NCBI GenBank assembly: GCA_013400975.1
Contig: WBMZ01004774.1
Coordinates: 502,861-566,860, forward strand
Reading direction: 5' to 3'
Origin: Atrichornis clamosus
Taxonomy: Eukaryota > Chordata > Aves > Passeriformes > Menuridae
Length of the DNA: 64,000 bases
The notes beneath the pieces were generated by a model. That model searched no databases. It saw only the letters and a list, made by a program, of their open reading frames with translations, and was not told where the DNA came from. Below are positions 38,801 to 50,759 of this stretch, piece after piece (within the stretch, counting starts at the first letter, position 1; each line of letters opens with the position of its first letter). The translations under genes were made by a program, and so were the position numbers.

Positions 38801-40779
38801 ACTTTGGCTTGATGAACCTGTCGCATTTTGTTTGCTTCTTTTCACTGCAGTCATCACCAGGAGAGCAATCTAAATGTCAGAAGAAAGCTATACTTAAAGG
38901 ATGGGTGGCATTTTTTTCTTAAAGATGGACAAGTACAATTTCCTGACCTTTTGTAGAATCAAACCTTACCAGAAGGCTTAGCATTATCCAGTATTAACAA
39001 TAATATGAAAAGTAATTAGTGCTTGCCATTAACCTAATGCTTGCAGCAGCTCTCCTGTTCACTTTGTGAACCCCAGTTGAGATGAAAGGACATTTTAGAT
39101 ACCACATCACTGATCTTTTTCAGTGCCACAGAAGAGAAATACACATCTCTGTAATCGCTGAAAACAAGTTAATGCACCTGTCTCTGAGGGGGGGCCTGAG
39201 AGATACTAATTTTACAGTCATGAGTATGGATCAATGCAGAATAATTGAATTTCAACCTTTTCTGCATTTGGCTAGCTCCACTTCTTAGGAAAATATGGAA
39301 TGAAAAGCTCAAATCAGTGTTGTTGCCTTTGCATAGGATGATAAAGTTAACCTGCTTAGCAGAGTATTTGTTTCACATTTCTAATCTTTGAACAGATAAT
39401 TGCCTCAATTATTTATATTAAAGTAACTTCTATGCACTTACAGTCCTTCCGAATATAAAAGTAGAGCTTCTTATGGAAGAATGGGCTATTAAACTTGTGT
39501 ATATGTGAAATGAAAAAATAAGGGAAAGCTCTTTTATGTATATCCAAAAACATTTACTGAAGGTGTGTGTCTGCATATTTAATACACCACGAGTGGCTCA
39601 TTTTCTTCAGTTTTTTCCCTTATCAAAACCATTGAGCATTGTTAATTTTCAAAGCAAAGTCTGCAAAATTAAGAAGTAGAGATATGGAGATAGGGCATTG
39701 GAAAAATATAAAGTGATTAAAAAACATAGTTCTAAGTAGAGTTGTTCAAATAAAAAAAAAAATTAAAAAACCCAATTAGAAACAAAAGTCATAGAAAATG
39801 TGAACATATTGTGTTCCTTAAATAACCAGATGTTCTTTCCCTCCTGAAGGCAGCCAGGGCTAGGAATAAAAGGTTTAAAACTATTGTTTTAAGTTAACTG
39901 TGAATTTTGAAAATCTGTTTTCACCCTTTAGCAAATAAAATTCTAATACAGCAGCATAAGCAAAGTAATTTTCATCTTTGGGTGTTCTTATTTGTATGTT
40001 GTTCTATGTTGAAGTGTTAACCTTACCACAATGACTTATTAGAAAACTAAAGCACTACATAGAATATTACAGTTTTGCATCGCATACTAAGAATCTGACA
40101 ACTGTCCTTTGTCTGAAAGCTTACTGTATTTATTCCTAATGTTTTTGTAAAATAAGTTTGGGCTTGGGTATTTTAGCATGGTGAGTTGCCCACTTTCACT
40201 GAGCAAGCTAGTTAGGAGCTTAATTCAGTGGAGACACCTTTTTTCATAAGCTATCAATAAAAAAAAAAAAAGAAAGAAAAAGATGTGCTTAGTTCATGGA
40301 AACTGTTATTTATGCTAATAATATTCTAGTTACTGCTGCTGATATTTTCGCAACATTGTATTTTAAACTATTTGCTGACATTGAAAGTGGCTATATAATA
40401 ATCTTACATTCTAACTAATTCCATGGAGAAGCATACATGACATTTCAAAGAAGTTGTATTAGTTCATCATGACTGAAATTACAGGTACTGCCAGAAAACT
40501 TAAGCAATAAAATATGGTCATGATCACTCATATAATGATTAGTTGGAAAAGTCTGCATTCTAGCTTCTAACACTATTTACTATCTGAGCAAGGAGTGACA
40601 AGGGGAAAACACACTGCTGAAATTTTGAACCGAACTCTTTGTACATTTATTTTCAGCTGAATTTTCTTCTTAAGTAGCTGCCACCGTCTCAGAGCTTTCT
40701 CCAAGCTGGTTTCATGTGCCTGAAAGGCTGTTGAGTTTCACTTTCTTCTTCTTCAGATAAATTCTTTTCTATACACTCA

Positions 40780-41045
40780 TTAACTGAGGTGCCGCTGCAG
40801 AGCCGCAACTGTCCTTTGAACGCTGCCGTTATGTCAGTATTGTTGTTTTGCCGTTTGTGGCAGGAGAAAAGCAGGTTTGGGGTTGTTTTGTTTGTTTGTT
40901 AGCATTGTGTGTGCAATCTGGCATTAATTACCTCTCTTTAATGACCAGATTGCAGCCAATCAGAAGTTGGGATCTGGCGCTGTTCCGGCATTAGCAGCTC
41001 ATTAATTTGTACCTCCACGCAGAGGTACTGCTGGGGTGTGGGTCC
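40780..41045. promoter_or_regulatory. Possible conserved noncoding block
   Basis: This stretch stands out from its AT-rich intron. It has several CpGs, an inverted CCAAT pair (gattgcagccaatc at 40948-40961), homeodomain-type sites ('ggcattaattacc' and 'cagctcattaattt'), and no repeat signature or open frame. It could be an enhancer, possibly for TBC1D5 or its vertebrate neighbour SATB1. That is inference from composition only. Confidence 0.3.
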
Positions 41046-44000
41046 ATTTCCTTATGGGGGTACCAGCAAGGGGGAGGGGGCCTCTGAACAAACATTTGCT
41101 TTTTGCTTTTTAGTTTTGATCATGAAGAATGTAACTGATATTTCAGGAGCAATAACGCATATGGGGGGTTAGGTGCATGAAAAGTAAGTTATCAGGAAGC
41201 TGGGATAATAGATATCCCAGTGTAGTATGAACTGGCGGTATGAGTAAGGTCATCTGGACTTTACAGGAGAGTTGCCTTGACATGGGATATGGTTGATAAA
41301 GGAAATGAGGTTTTCCAGAAAAGCTAACTAAATATCTCTTCCTCTGGGAGAAAAAGACTTAGGAGAAACAAAAAATAAATGCATTTACTTTCTGTGATTC
41401 ACAGAGAACTTCTCTTTGCCTTAATTTCTGAAAGTTTAAGATCTTGCATGTTTAATGCAAGGTAGATAGATTTTTATGAGCAAAAATGTGTCACCATCCT
41501 CAACTCAACCTCGTTTTATAACCATATACAGTTTCTTTGATGGTCTAACATTCCCATTTGCAAAGCTGATAAGGTTAGATATAATCTAAACACCCCAGTT
41601 TAAATAAATACTTTTTCTGTAACTGCATGCTCAGCTTTTTAATGCAGGCCTAAGACTTGTGTATATTTTACATGTTAAAGCCATGATATTAACTTATTCT
41701 TTATGTTCGTGCTCTTAAAATCAGAAACTTATGTTTTCCAATGAGATAGTCTATGCCTTGGTTTAAACATTATTGATTTAAATATTCTGTTATTGTGTTT
41801 CATTAATAGAATAAGGTATGACAGGCAACTAAGAGTTTAATGATAAATTACTTGGAATAACCATGTTGCCATAGTACCACATAAAAATAGTAAGTGTACC
41901 ATGAATTAAAAATCCACTTCATTTTTGTACATTTGTTTCAAAACCTTAATTCCCAGAGCACCTATGCATTTTAAAATATAAAAAGGCTATGTGGTCAATG
42001 CTTGTGATAAAATAACCTTCTCATCTCTCTCAAAGTTCATTGCAGTCTCTTCACTGGTACCTTAGCCATTTAATCAACCCACCATAAAATAGTCATCTTC
42101 AATGTATCCTGTATGTCACAAGCACTATTTTCAGGAAAAAAACTTGGAAAGCTTAGTCATCTAGTCAAGACTTTTCAAATGAGAAACCTTTCGAAGTCCT
42201 TCTCATTCTGCAGCACCATATGCAACACAGTAGTCATCACTCGAGGGAGAAAGCTGATGTCTTGGATTGCCAATGGCAATGCAGTTCCCAAGTGTTGCTC
42301 TCTCCTTAGATTTGCACGCACAGGCCAGTTGTATGGTTAAGAACTCACAAATATTGTATCCATCAAAGTTAAACCATTACATTTAAATTAATAGGAATAA
42401 GTTCAGAAGTAATACAGAATAAAGCAAAGCTTCCAGAACAGTGGCACCTCCCACAGTTAAGACAAAGCCATGCCACAGGTGAGATGGTGCAGAAGCAAAG
42501 GACTTGTCCCAGTTCTGTGTGGGACTGAGCAAGATGGTGCTGCAGTCCTCTGCTGGCAGCGAGAGGAGAGCACAGCCAGGTGACCTTGTTCTCTCATTGC
42601 ACATCTTATGTGGCCCAGCAGGGAGGAGATCCACTGGCCTTAAGGACAGGGAGGAGTGGGTGGTGTGGCTGCTGGTTTCTGGGAGGGTGGGGAGTTGAAG
42701 AGTCTTTCAGAGGAAATGGCTAAAGGTGGGTTAGAAGCCATTGTTTCTACTTTTGGCTAACATTGGACAGCAAGTCTCCAAGACAAGATGGAAGTGAAAG
42801 TTCTCTTTGGAAGACAGAACTTTTAAACTGTTCCTTCTATTAAAGCAAGTTGGTATCCTCACTAGCAAAGTAAAAGCAATTCTGATTGTACTTGATGCTA
42901 AAGCAAGAAGCTGAAGCATTGTAAGCTCTTAATTACTTTAACTACCAATAAAACTTATTGCTTGTGATTTTCTTGGGGCTGTTCCTTTCAAATGATTGCT
43001 TTACTTATGTTTAAAAAGTCGTCTAAAGCTACTGACCCTCTCCTAAAGAGTAATAATGTTATTTATAAAATTACACTAATAAAATGTATTTAACAGTGTT
43101 AGAGTGAGGTGATTATGGTTCTTCTTATGTGCAACCTGACAATTCAATTAATCACTTCTAGTTTGCAAGCTAGTTTATCAAAAGGAAGAACTTAAAACAC
43201 TTAAAGCTTTTTTATTCCACCTAATCAAAAGTTCTCCATATCATAATTTATTTTACTAAAATTTGCAAAACACAAACTGCGAGTTATATAAAAATAAATG
43301 CATAGTTTTTCAATAATATATGAAAGATTAGCTACTGAATCATATCCAATCTATTATGATGGAATTTGAGTTCAGTCTCTTCTGATATAAATGTAGATAC
43401 ATTGCTTGTGTACCTGCATATTTTATAGTACATATTAGTGTATTAATTGTAACCAAAGCTGTTTGAGTACATATGTTTTGGGAAGTGCTTCTCTGAAAGG
43501 GCAAAATACTGTCAAGACATAACTGAGAATGGTATGTTTTATCCATTGCTGTAACCTTTTTTGGAAAATTAGGTTTTGAGACGTTATGTCTTTGTCTTTT
43601 GTCTTTTTAAGGAGCAGTAGTGATCAAAATGTCTCTGCAGGATAATTCCTCATTATTGGAATCCTAAAGTGAAAGAAGTTGTTTGTCCCACAGCACCAAG
43701 GCCTTAGCTTCCCTCTTTGTTTCACAGGAAAAGACTGGATTTCATATTTCTGTTGGTGTGGTGTGTGCATGGGGCTGTGTGAATGAGCTTTTTTTCACTG
43801 CCCTGAGGACCTTTTTCAAGTGGTTTACGTCGCACATTACGCGCAGAACATGAATTATTCTGTTTCTTCTCCACGTAGAAGAAATAACCAAATAGCACCT
43901 TGAAATGTTCTTGTTTTTCCCTGATATGTGAGATTTGTGTACAGGCATGTATCTGGAGGAGCTGTAATGCTCTAAGTGTGGTTATAAGGGGCGTATAAGT

Positions 44001-45189
44001 ATAAGCTTCGGATAACTGCATTACTCACAAAGCCATCAGTGAGTTATGCAGGTTGTCCAAAACGAGTGCCAATAAAACCATAATGTGGTAGCTTTTCTGT
44101 ACATAAAGATGTCATATTTTAAATCTCATAATTTGGAGCATTCCAGGGTTTAAAGCGAGGCTTGCTGTGTGTTCCCTTCAAAAGCCTGGAGCTTTCCTCC
44201 ACAATGTTGTAAAACTCCTGTTCCTAACTGTGCGAGGCTGCAAGATGCCAGAGCATAAATCTGTCAAGGGGTAGGGCTGAATGCTGTCAGATTTATACCT
44301 TACTATTTAGTTAATTTACTTCTTAAAACCAAGGGTTCAGCTGAAAAATAGGCAACTAAATTAAGAGGCAGATTTAAAAGGTACTTAAGCAATTCTGTTG
44401 AAGCAAGATGGGGATTTTACGCAGGTTATGAACTTAAATGTTGGCAGGTCGGAGTCTTTTTGTCTGGAATATCAATAAAAGCTGATTTGGTAGGATTTGA
44501 TCTACCTGTTAAAACTCAATATGCTGTAATTCTATAAATGAAAATAAAAAAAGGCTTCCCAAACAGTTAGGACAAGAAGCCAAAATACACAAGTAGAAAT
44601 TTCTTTCAGTCAAGTCACTGAAGCATTTTTAAATCTCACTTGTCATTTTTTTTCAGTTCTTCATCTCTTCTCATAGAATGCCCATGTGAGAGAAAGCATG
44701 TGTGTATGAAGTTAAAAACAGACCATAACGCACAGTATTTAAAATATCTTCCTGGTGTCTGAAATTTCTAGTTGCCAGGGGAATGGAGGGTTGTCACGCA
44801 ACAAAACTGGAGATAATTTATTTCAGCCTGATCAGAGTTCAGGGCTGTCTTCCATCCTTGACCCGATTAGCTGAATTTTCTTTCCTTTTCAGTTCTTTCT
44901 GGGAAATTTTGTTGTTTTGGGGGAAAAAAACCTCCTTAATTTTCTTTAGAAACAATTAAATATGATAATTCATGCAGTTATTGCATTGTAAATAATAAGG
45001 TCTGTGATTGAGACCCTTAGAATCTTCTGAAAAATGTAAACAGGAAGTATTATTCCCAGTTTGAGGATTATTGCGTTCCTTTGTCAACACCAGCATTAGT
45101 GCATGGATCTCCTGACCCCTGTGATTAAAGGAAGTTCTTTATTAGTTTTGTGCACGGTACCCTTCTTGTTCTGCTGCTTTCATACACAG

Positions 45190-45214
45190 GGTTGATAGAC
45201 TCAGACTATCAACC
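45190..45214. repeat. 9-bp inverted repeat, 7-nt loop
   Basis: GGTTGATAG at 45190-45198 pairs perfectly with CTATCAACC at 45206-45214 around the loop actcaga. It is too short for a standard microRNA hairpin and is not part of a recognised repeat. Confidence 0.5.
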
Positions 45215-48200
45215 TCTGTTTTCAGTGATATTTTGCTCTTGGCCATGAACCACTTTTGAATTGGAAATAGCACATTTTGTCACCTAATGTCTCACTGGTG
45301 TTTTTTTCTTTCTAATCATATTTAATTCAGTGGTTCATAGGTGGATAAAACACCATTTGTGCTCCAGCAGGTTGCTTGTTCTGCAGAAGGTGTAATAAGG
45401 GAAGAGGAGAGTTAGAAGGTGAAAGGAAAGGTTTGTTTGGGGAATGGTGTTTGCTTTGGGTGCTTTGGAGTTTGGGGTGGGTTGGCTGTTTAGCATACAA
45501 AATACTGTGATATGTTTCTGTAAAGTTAAGCCATTGCTTATACTGTATAAGTCTGTTCATGCAGAGTGGAGAGAGCTGCTTGAATATCTGACAGAAGAAT
45601 AGAAAGAAGAAAGGTGAAATTATCTCTCTAAGCTATTAGGTAGTAATTAGTAAACACTTCATATTAATTATTAGTGCCTAATAGAAAAACTGCTGCTGAA
45701 CTGAACAAACTGTATTCCTTATCCACATCTCAGCTGCTATATTTCAGCTCTGTTCCCAATCCAAATTTTTGCCAAGTTAGTGTGATCTTTATTGAAGAAA
45801 GAAGTATAGGTGATGTAGCAGGAAAAGCTAAACCTTTCCTGGCCTCACAGTCCTTTTTGAATTTAGGGTGACATGATCCTCCAACTTTCATTAGAAACAA
45901 ATGAAAGGGAAAAAACCCAGAATTTTAATACAAAAATGTCTTAGGCAGTACAAGAATTATGAAAAAATCCAGTATTGTCCTGTTAGCTGAAGAGGGGAAA
46001 AGGAGGAAATTGACTCCCTAAAAATAATTGTTTAAGAAGAACAGCATTGCATCATTATCCTTCTCTTCTTTTTATATATGTTTGGTTCAGTCTGCTCTTT
46101 GGTTTAGGCTTAAACTATTAGTAGTTTGGGGAAAAAAAAGATAAATGTTTGGCAGCGTTTATTATATTGGAAAGAAACAGTTTTTAAAAATCCCATTTGA
46201 CACTAGTGAGATGATTATTTTGGTAAGCCTATTGCTGCCTGGATGTAGAATTCACTGCTGCTGTTTTGTTTGTTTTTTCTTTGTTGCATTGAGGTTATCT
46301 AGTTTCAGATACAATCTATTAAGTGGAGTATTTTTTTAGTAGCTCCGGTTTTCCCACCTGTCTACCCTAAAACACCTGCAACATATGTTTGTGTAACCCT
46401 GCAATGCTTTGTGGTTTGGGCCTTGAGAAATTCCCCCAGAGCTTTTTGCTTATAAACAGCTGAGCAATTCATTTCTCTAATGACAAGTGCTTTTCCCTTG
46501 GCATTGAAGCAATAGCATGCTCACTAAAATAAGTCTCATTTTTTGTTAGACATATTGAAAATCTTTTTTTTTCATCCTTGTCTCTTATTCTGAACCTTCA
46601 AATTTTGTGTAAAATTATATTTGATTTTTTTCCCCCTTGTTAATAAAGCTAAAAAGGGAGAAGAGAAAAGAAAATACCTCAACAAAGAAGAGTGTTACAG
46701 AGATTTCTTCACTTGCACCTGCATGTAAACTTTTAAAAATACGGTGTATTGAGGGGGTGAAAGGTTAGGTATGTTGTAGAACAGCCTGCCTGTGACTTTT
46801 GTGACACGCAAATGGGCTTTGCTATATCCCCTCTATTCGGTGAATAATGTGATGCGATATGTCTCCAGAGGCCAGGGAGGAAAAGAGGTATTCTTGGGAA
46901 TTTCAGCATATGGAGCATGGTCCTTAGCTGGTGGGAGTTGCTTTTCAGCAGTTCATGGAGGTTTAAGGAATCTCTGCTGCATTCAGTGTGACTCTGACCA
47001 CAGCACCAGTTCCTCGCCTAGGAAAAGTGCAGGTGTGGGTGTAACTTACCTTGGCCCTGTGTCCCTGGAGGAGGATGAAGGCAGATAGAAAGTCCCCAAG
47101 AACCTCCTGCCAGCTGTGGGAATTGGAGTGAGTTAGTCTGGTTGTGACTGGGAACAGATAGGAGGACAGGGAGAGGACTTCAGTAGGCAAATGAGCCAGG
47201 GGGTGGAGGGGAGCATCTTTTAGGCAAGGAAGGGCTCAGAGACAGGAGTGCTTCAGAGTTACCTGAAATATTTTAAGGTATCTTTTCCCTTTGCACTGTA
47301 GCTAATTCATTTTGAAGAGAGAAAGTCCAAAATCACATCAATTTCTGTGCGTGCTTCTATATCTGAATTTCATACATTGTCCTTTTAAAAGCATAAATTG
47401 GGCATCTTCTATCAGTTCTACCAGTTCTATGTTCACTCTGGATAGACATTAAGATTAGAAGAATTACAAATCCAGCAGACTGCTCTTACGAGATGGGTGT
47501 GGGAAAGGGGGGCTTCTAGTATTGGCATAGGCAGCTTTTCTCTCTGATTTTTGCTCTCTCTTTCCTTACAAGAGAAAAACCAGATAATGCCCTTACACAA
47601 TTTCTTAGGGGGATTCAGCAAACTATGAATTTGAAGGATTGATTTAATTGTCATTTTAACGTTATCCTTTTAAGAAAAAAAGATTTTATCTGAGGTAGTA
47701 GTAAAAATACTTACATAAATTGAAAAAGAAAAGGAATAACTTTATTTGCTTAAGTAATGAAAAATACAAATCAGATCATTCTAAATTATGCTCTAAGAAA
47801 AAACTGGTTGCTGTGAATATTTTAAACAACATACTATGTTTTTTGTAAATAAATTGTTTATTCCTTATTTCTAATACATGGAATATAATACAGGGGACAG
47901 CTCAAATTGAATCTTAGAGAGGGGAATTAGTTTAAAATTCTTAAGGAAGAAACACTGTAATTGTGTAGGTTTTCCATTCTGCTTCTTACATTTAATTCAA
48001 CTATTTGAAATGGTTGAAAAGAATACAAAATTGAAAGGAAAAACACTGTGATATAAAGATCATAATCTTTGAAAAAACATATTTTTTACTGTCTGAGTTT
48101 CAGTTTTCAGAAGTATTTAAATTTTCTGTGATACTTGTCTGCTAATATACATGTCAGTTTGGGTTTTTTTAAATATTGACATTTTCCAAAAGGATATCTC

Positions 48201-50174
48201 AGTGGTGCTACAAAAGAAGTGCAGTAGTAACCCTTGGCATTTACTACCTTGCTTTTCTAATGTTTTTCCAACAATGTTTTTTCTGAGGGCTTTTTTTTCA
48301 CTGCATGTAATAGTACTTTAAGCTGCTTCCTCCTTTGATGCCTTTAAACCTCATAGGAATTTAAATAGGCCCCTGTGAAAGTAATGCTTGAGCCTCATTC
48401 ATGTGTTCAAGTTGGATGTTATTCCTATTAATGGCTTTAAGTGCTTAGATAGTAGATCAGCCTTTCGTGTCTTGAATTGCTTGTCATTTCTGCATAAATA
48501 TGTTTTAAGATACTGTTCCACATGATCTTTTCCTCTTGTTTTGTTGGTTTGTTGTTTGTTTTTTTTTTAATTTAGGAGCTATATGTAATAATCTTTTTTA
48601 TTATTTTTGGGTGGTAGAAAAGAAATTTCAATGTTTTTGCTAATTTTCAATATATACTGAGATACTGGAAGCAAATTGCAATCTGGCTAGCACCTGGTAA
48701 CATGTATTTTTCAAAGGACTGCCTTATGGCTTAGAAGTGCCCATTATTTTAGCCATCTCTTACTCTTCAACCTCACCCTTCAAGACACATAAAGAAGTTA
48801 CTTAATTAGGAGAAAAGGTGAGTGTTTGCTGTTCTTCATAGGAGAAAAGTTACACTGTTTGATTACTTGCACAGAAATCACAGAACCATCAGTTATCCTC
48901 ATCACATCACTTTGGATTTGATTATCATAGAAATGTATTGAATTACCAAACCAGAGCAATGGTAACTAAAGCTGATTCATTGTTATTGCTGTCAGTTGAT
49001 GAGGACTGACTTCCAAGCTCTCTGAATAGGTGGAGTTATTCAAACATCGTTTTTATAACAGGAGATGAAAAATGTAGAATGGCCATTACTATATGGGTGG
49101 TAGGACTGATGAGAATTTTTTTTACGCTTGCCTAATAGCTTTTAGTCATTTCATTTTTAAATGAACATTACAAACAGCGTATATATTTTAAATGTTTATT
49201 GTGTTTCCAAAGAAAGAAAATGAGACATTTCATACAAGATTAAGTCTAACTGCAGGAAACGATCTGGAAATTCCCACCCTTAAATATGCTTCCTGAAATC
49301 ATCTTGGCCTTTGGTATCTGCCATTTCTTTAAATCTTCTTCTCTCCTTTTGTGCTCATGCAATGTTTTGGTCTTAAAAATGCAAGTCCTGTATCCTTCTC
49401 CGAAAACAATATTTTCAAAGGAGAGTTGTCTGCAGGTATGTGGAAAATGAGAGGATAAGACAGTGGATACTCCAGACTATAAGGAAATCTGGAAAGCAAA
49501 TATACATGTGAAACTGAAACAGCTGAAGACTGACTCTGTCAAAAATACAATGTACCTGTTAACAATTGTTTTGGAAAGGTCATTGCATAGTTCATTAAAA
49601 CTATATTTGCTACTAGCAGGACTTCAGAAGGCAGATCAGAATATAAGGCAACAGTCTATAAAAGGTTAAACCTTCAGAGCAAATACTTGGAAAGCATTTA
49701 GGTCTCTTTTATACAATATTTCTGATCATTATGCAGAAATTTACCATTTTGTTTTTTCTTACACTAGAAATTATTCAAGCCATTTCTCATTTATATGTAT
49801 TTATTTTAAAGTGGCCTCTCTGTACCTCTCTGTTATTTTGTTTCCATCTGTATGCTGTTTTGCTTAAAAATATTTACTTGCCCTTCTTAGTAGTGTCCTT
49901 CAAGATGCATTCATTCGCTCAAGATACTTTATGCATGTATCTGCAGTCTACACTTAATATTCAGTGTATTCCTAGATCCCAAAAGGATAATTTCAGAACT
50001 ACTGAAGGCAGCGTGATCCCATCAAAGACTTAAATTGTGTCAGAAATGGAGACTAACAAATAGATTCTGGTTTCGATATTAATTATATACATTTTATTTT
50101 AAGACAACAGTTCTTTATTCTTGGCCTGAGTTTTGAGTAGGGTGAAATTTGGAGAGCAAAAAAAAGGCTCCGTC

Positions 50175-50187
50175 TGCCATCTAGTGG
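50175..50187 (-). promoter_or_regulatory. CTCF-like motif (reverse)
   Basis: On the minus strand the 13-mer CCACTAGATGGCA matches every position of the CTCF core CCASYAGRKGGCR. It lies about 490 bases upstream of the exon at 50674. Together with the forward motif at 8707 it forms a convergent pair 41 kb apart. The motif match is seen in the sequence; occupancy and looping are inference. Confidence 0.45.
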
Positions 50188-50673
50188 GAGTGTTTAGGTT
50201 CTCTCGCTAAAATTAATTCTTTGCTTAACAGAGATAGTGCTAGTGATGTGTTCAGTTCAAAATGTTTGCTATAGTTTCTTCTGTTCTATTACCATTTTCT
50301 TTAAAAGCATATCACTTTAGCTTGGTGGTGGTAAAATTCTATACTTGAGCTGCAGGGAGAAATCAGATCCGTATCTGTACTTGTCCAAGATTTGTTGATT
50401 TAATTAGGAATGTTACCACTACGGCCAACAGCCTCATCACTGTGTGGAAGAACACTAACTTCTGTGAGCATGGAATGGACTTACAGATAACATTTGGTAT
50501 TATTTAAGTGTTTCAAGTCTTCACTTTAACATAAATGACATTGCTGCCTTGAGAAACTGAGATCCCAGGAAATAAATTGTTCTTTAAGTTTCTAATCCTC
50601 ATTAATGAACATTTTTCATGTCTCTGCTTACAATCTCCCAGAAGATTACAATGACTTTTTTTTTATTTTTTAG

Positions 50674-50759
50674 CGAAATCCAAGACCGGTGACTCATCAG
50701 TTCCAACAAAATTTAGATTATTATAAAGCACGTGGAGCAGACTTGATGAACAAAACTCG
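50674..50759 (+). CDS. TBC1D5: TBC1D5 exon following the TBC domain
   Basis: This 86-nt exon lies between a pyrimidine-rich tttttag acceptor, with a plausible branch site aatgac near 50650, and a gtaagc donor. It reads RNPRPVTHQFQQNLDYYKAR followed by GADLMNKT and the first two bases (CG) of an Arg codon, which T of the next exon completes. This is the conserved post-TBC segment of TBC1D5 that links the GAP domain to the low-complexity linker. No stop or frameshift is present. It is one of the shortest exons in the window but the match to the family is unambiguous. Confidence 0.96.

Larger units (their letters stand above)
35874..50673 (+). other. TBC1D5: TBC1D5 intron, 14.8 kb
   Basis: Bounded by a gtgaga donor and a ttttttag acceptor. 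No CR1 or LTR copy was recognised in it. The region 40780-41045 is richer in GC and motif content than the rest. A CTCF-like core lies at 50175-50187 and a 9-bp-arm hairpin at 45190-45214. A 141-codon antisense frame at 38432-38857 has no recognisable domain or codon pattern and is treated as chance. I see no other gene or RNA. Confidence 0.88.

Noticed and set aside
38432..38857. 141-codon antisense open frame
   Set aside because: No recognisable domain, no start context or neighbouring splice logic, and composition typical of AT-rich intron; probably chance.
42530..42700. GC-richer patch with a weak CTCF-like match near 42550-42565
   Set aside because: Only about 11 of 13 core positions fit, including a mismatch in the GGC core.
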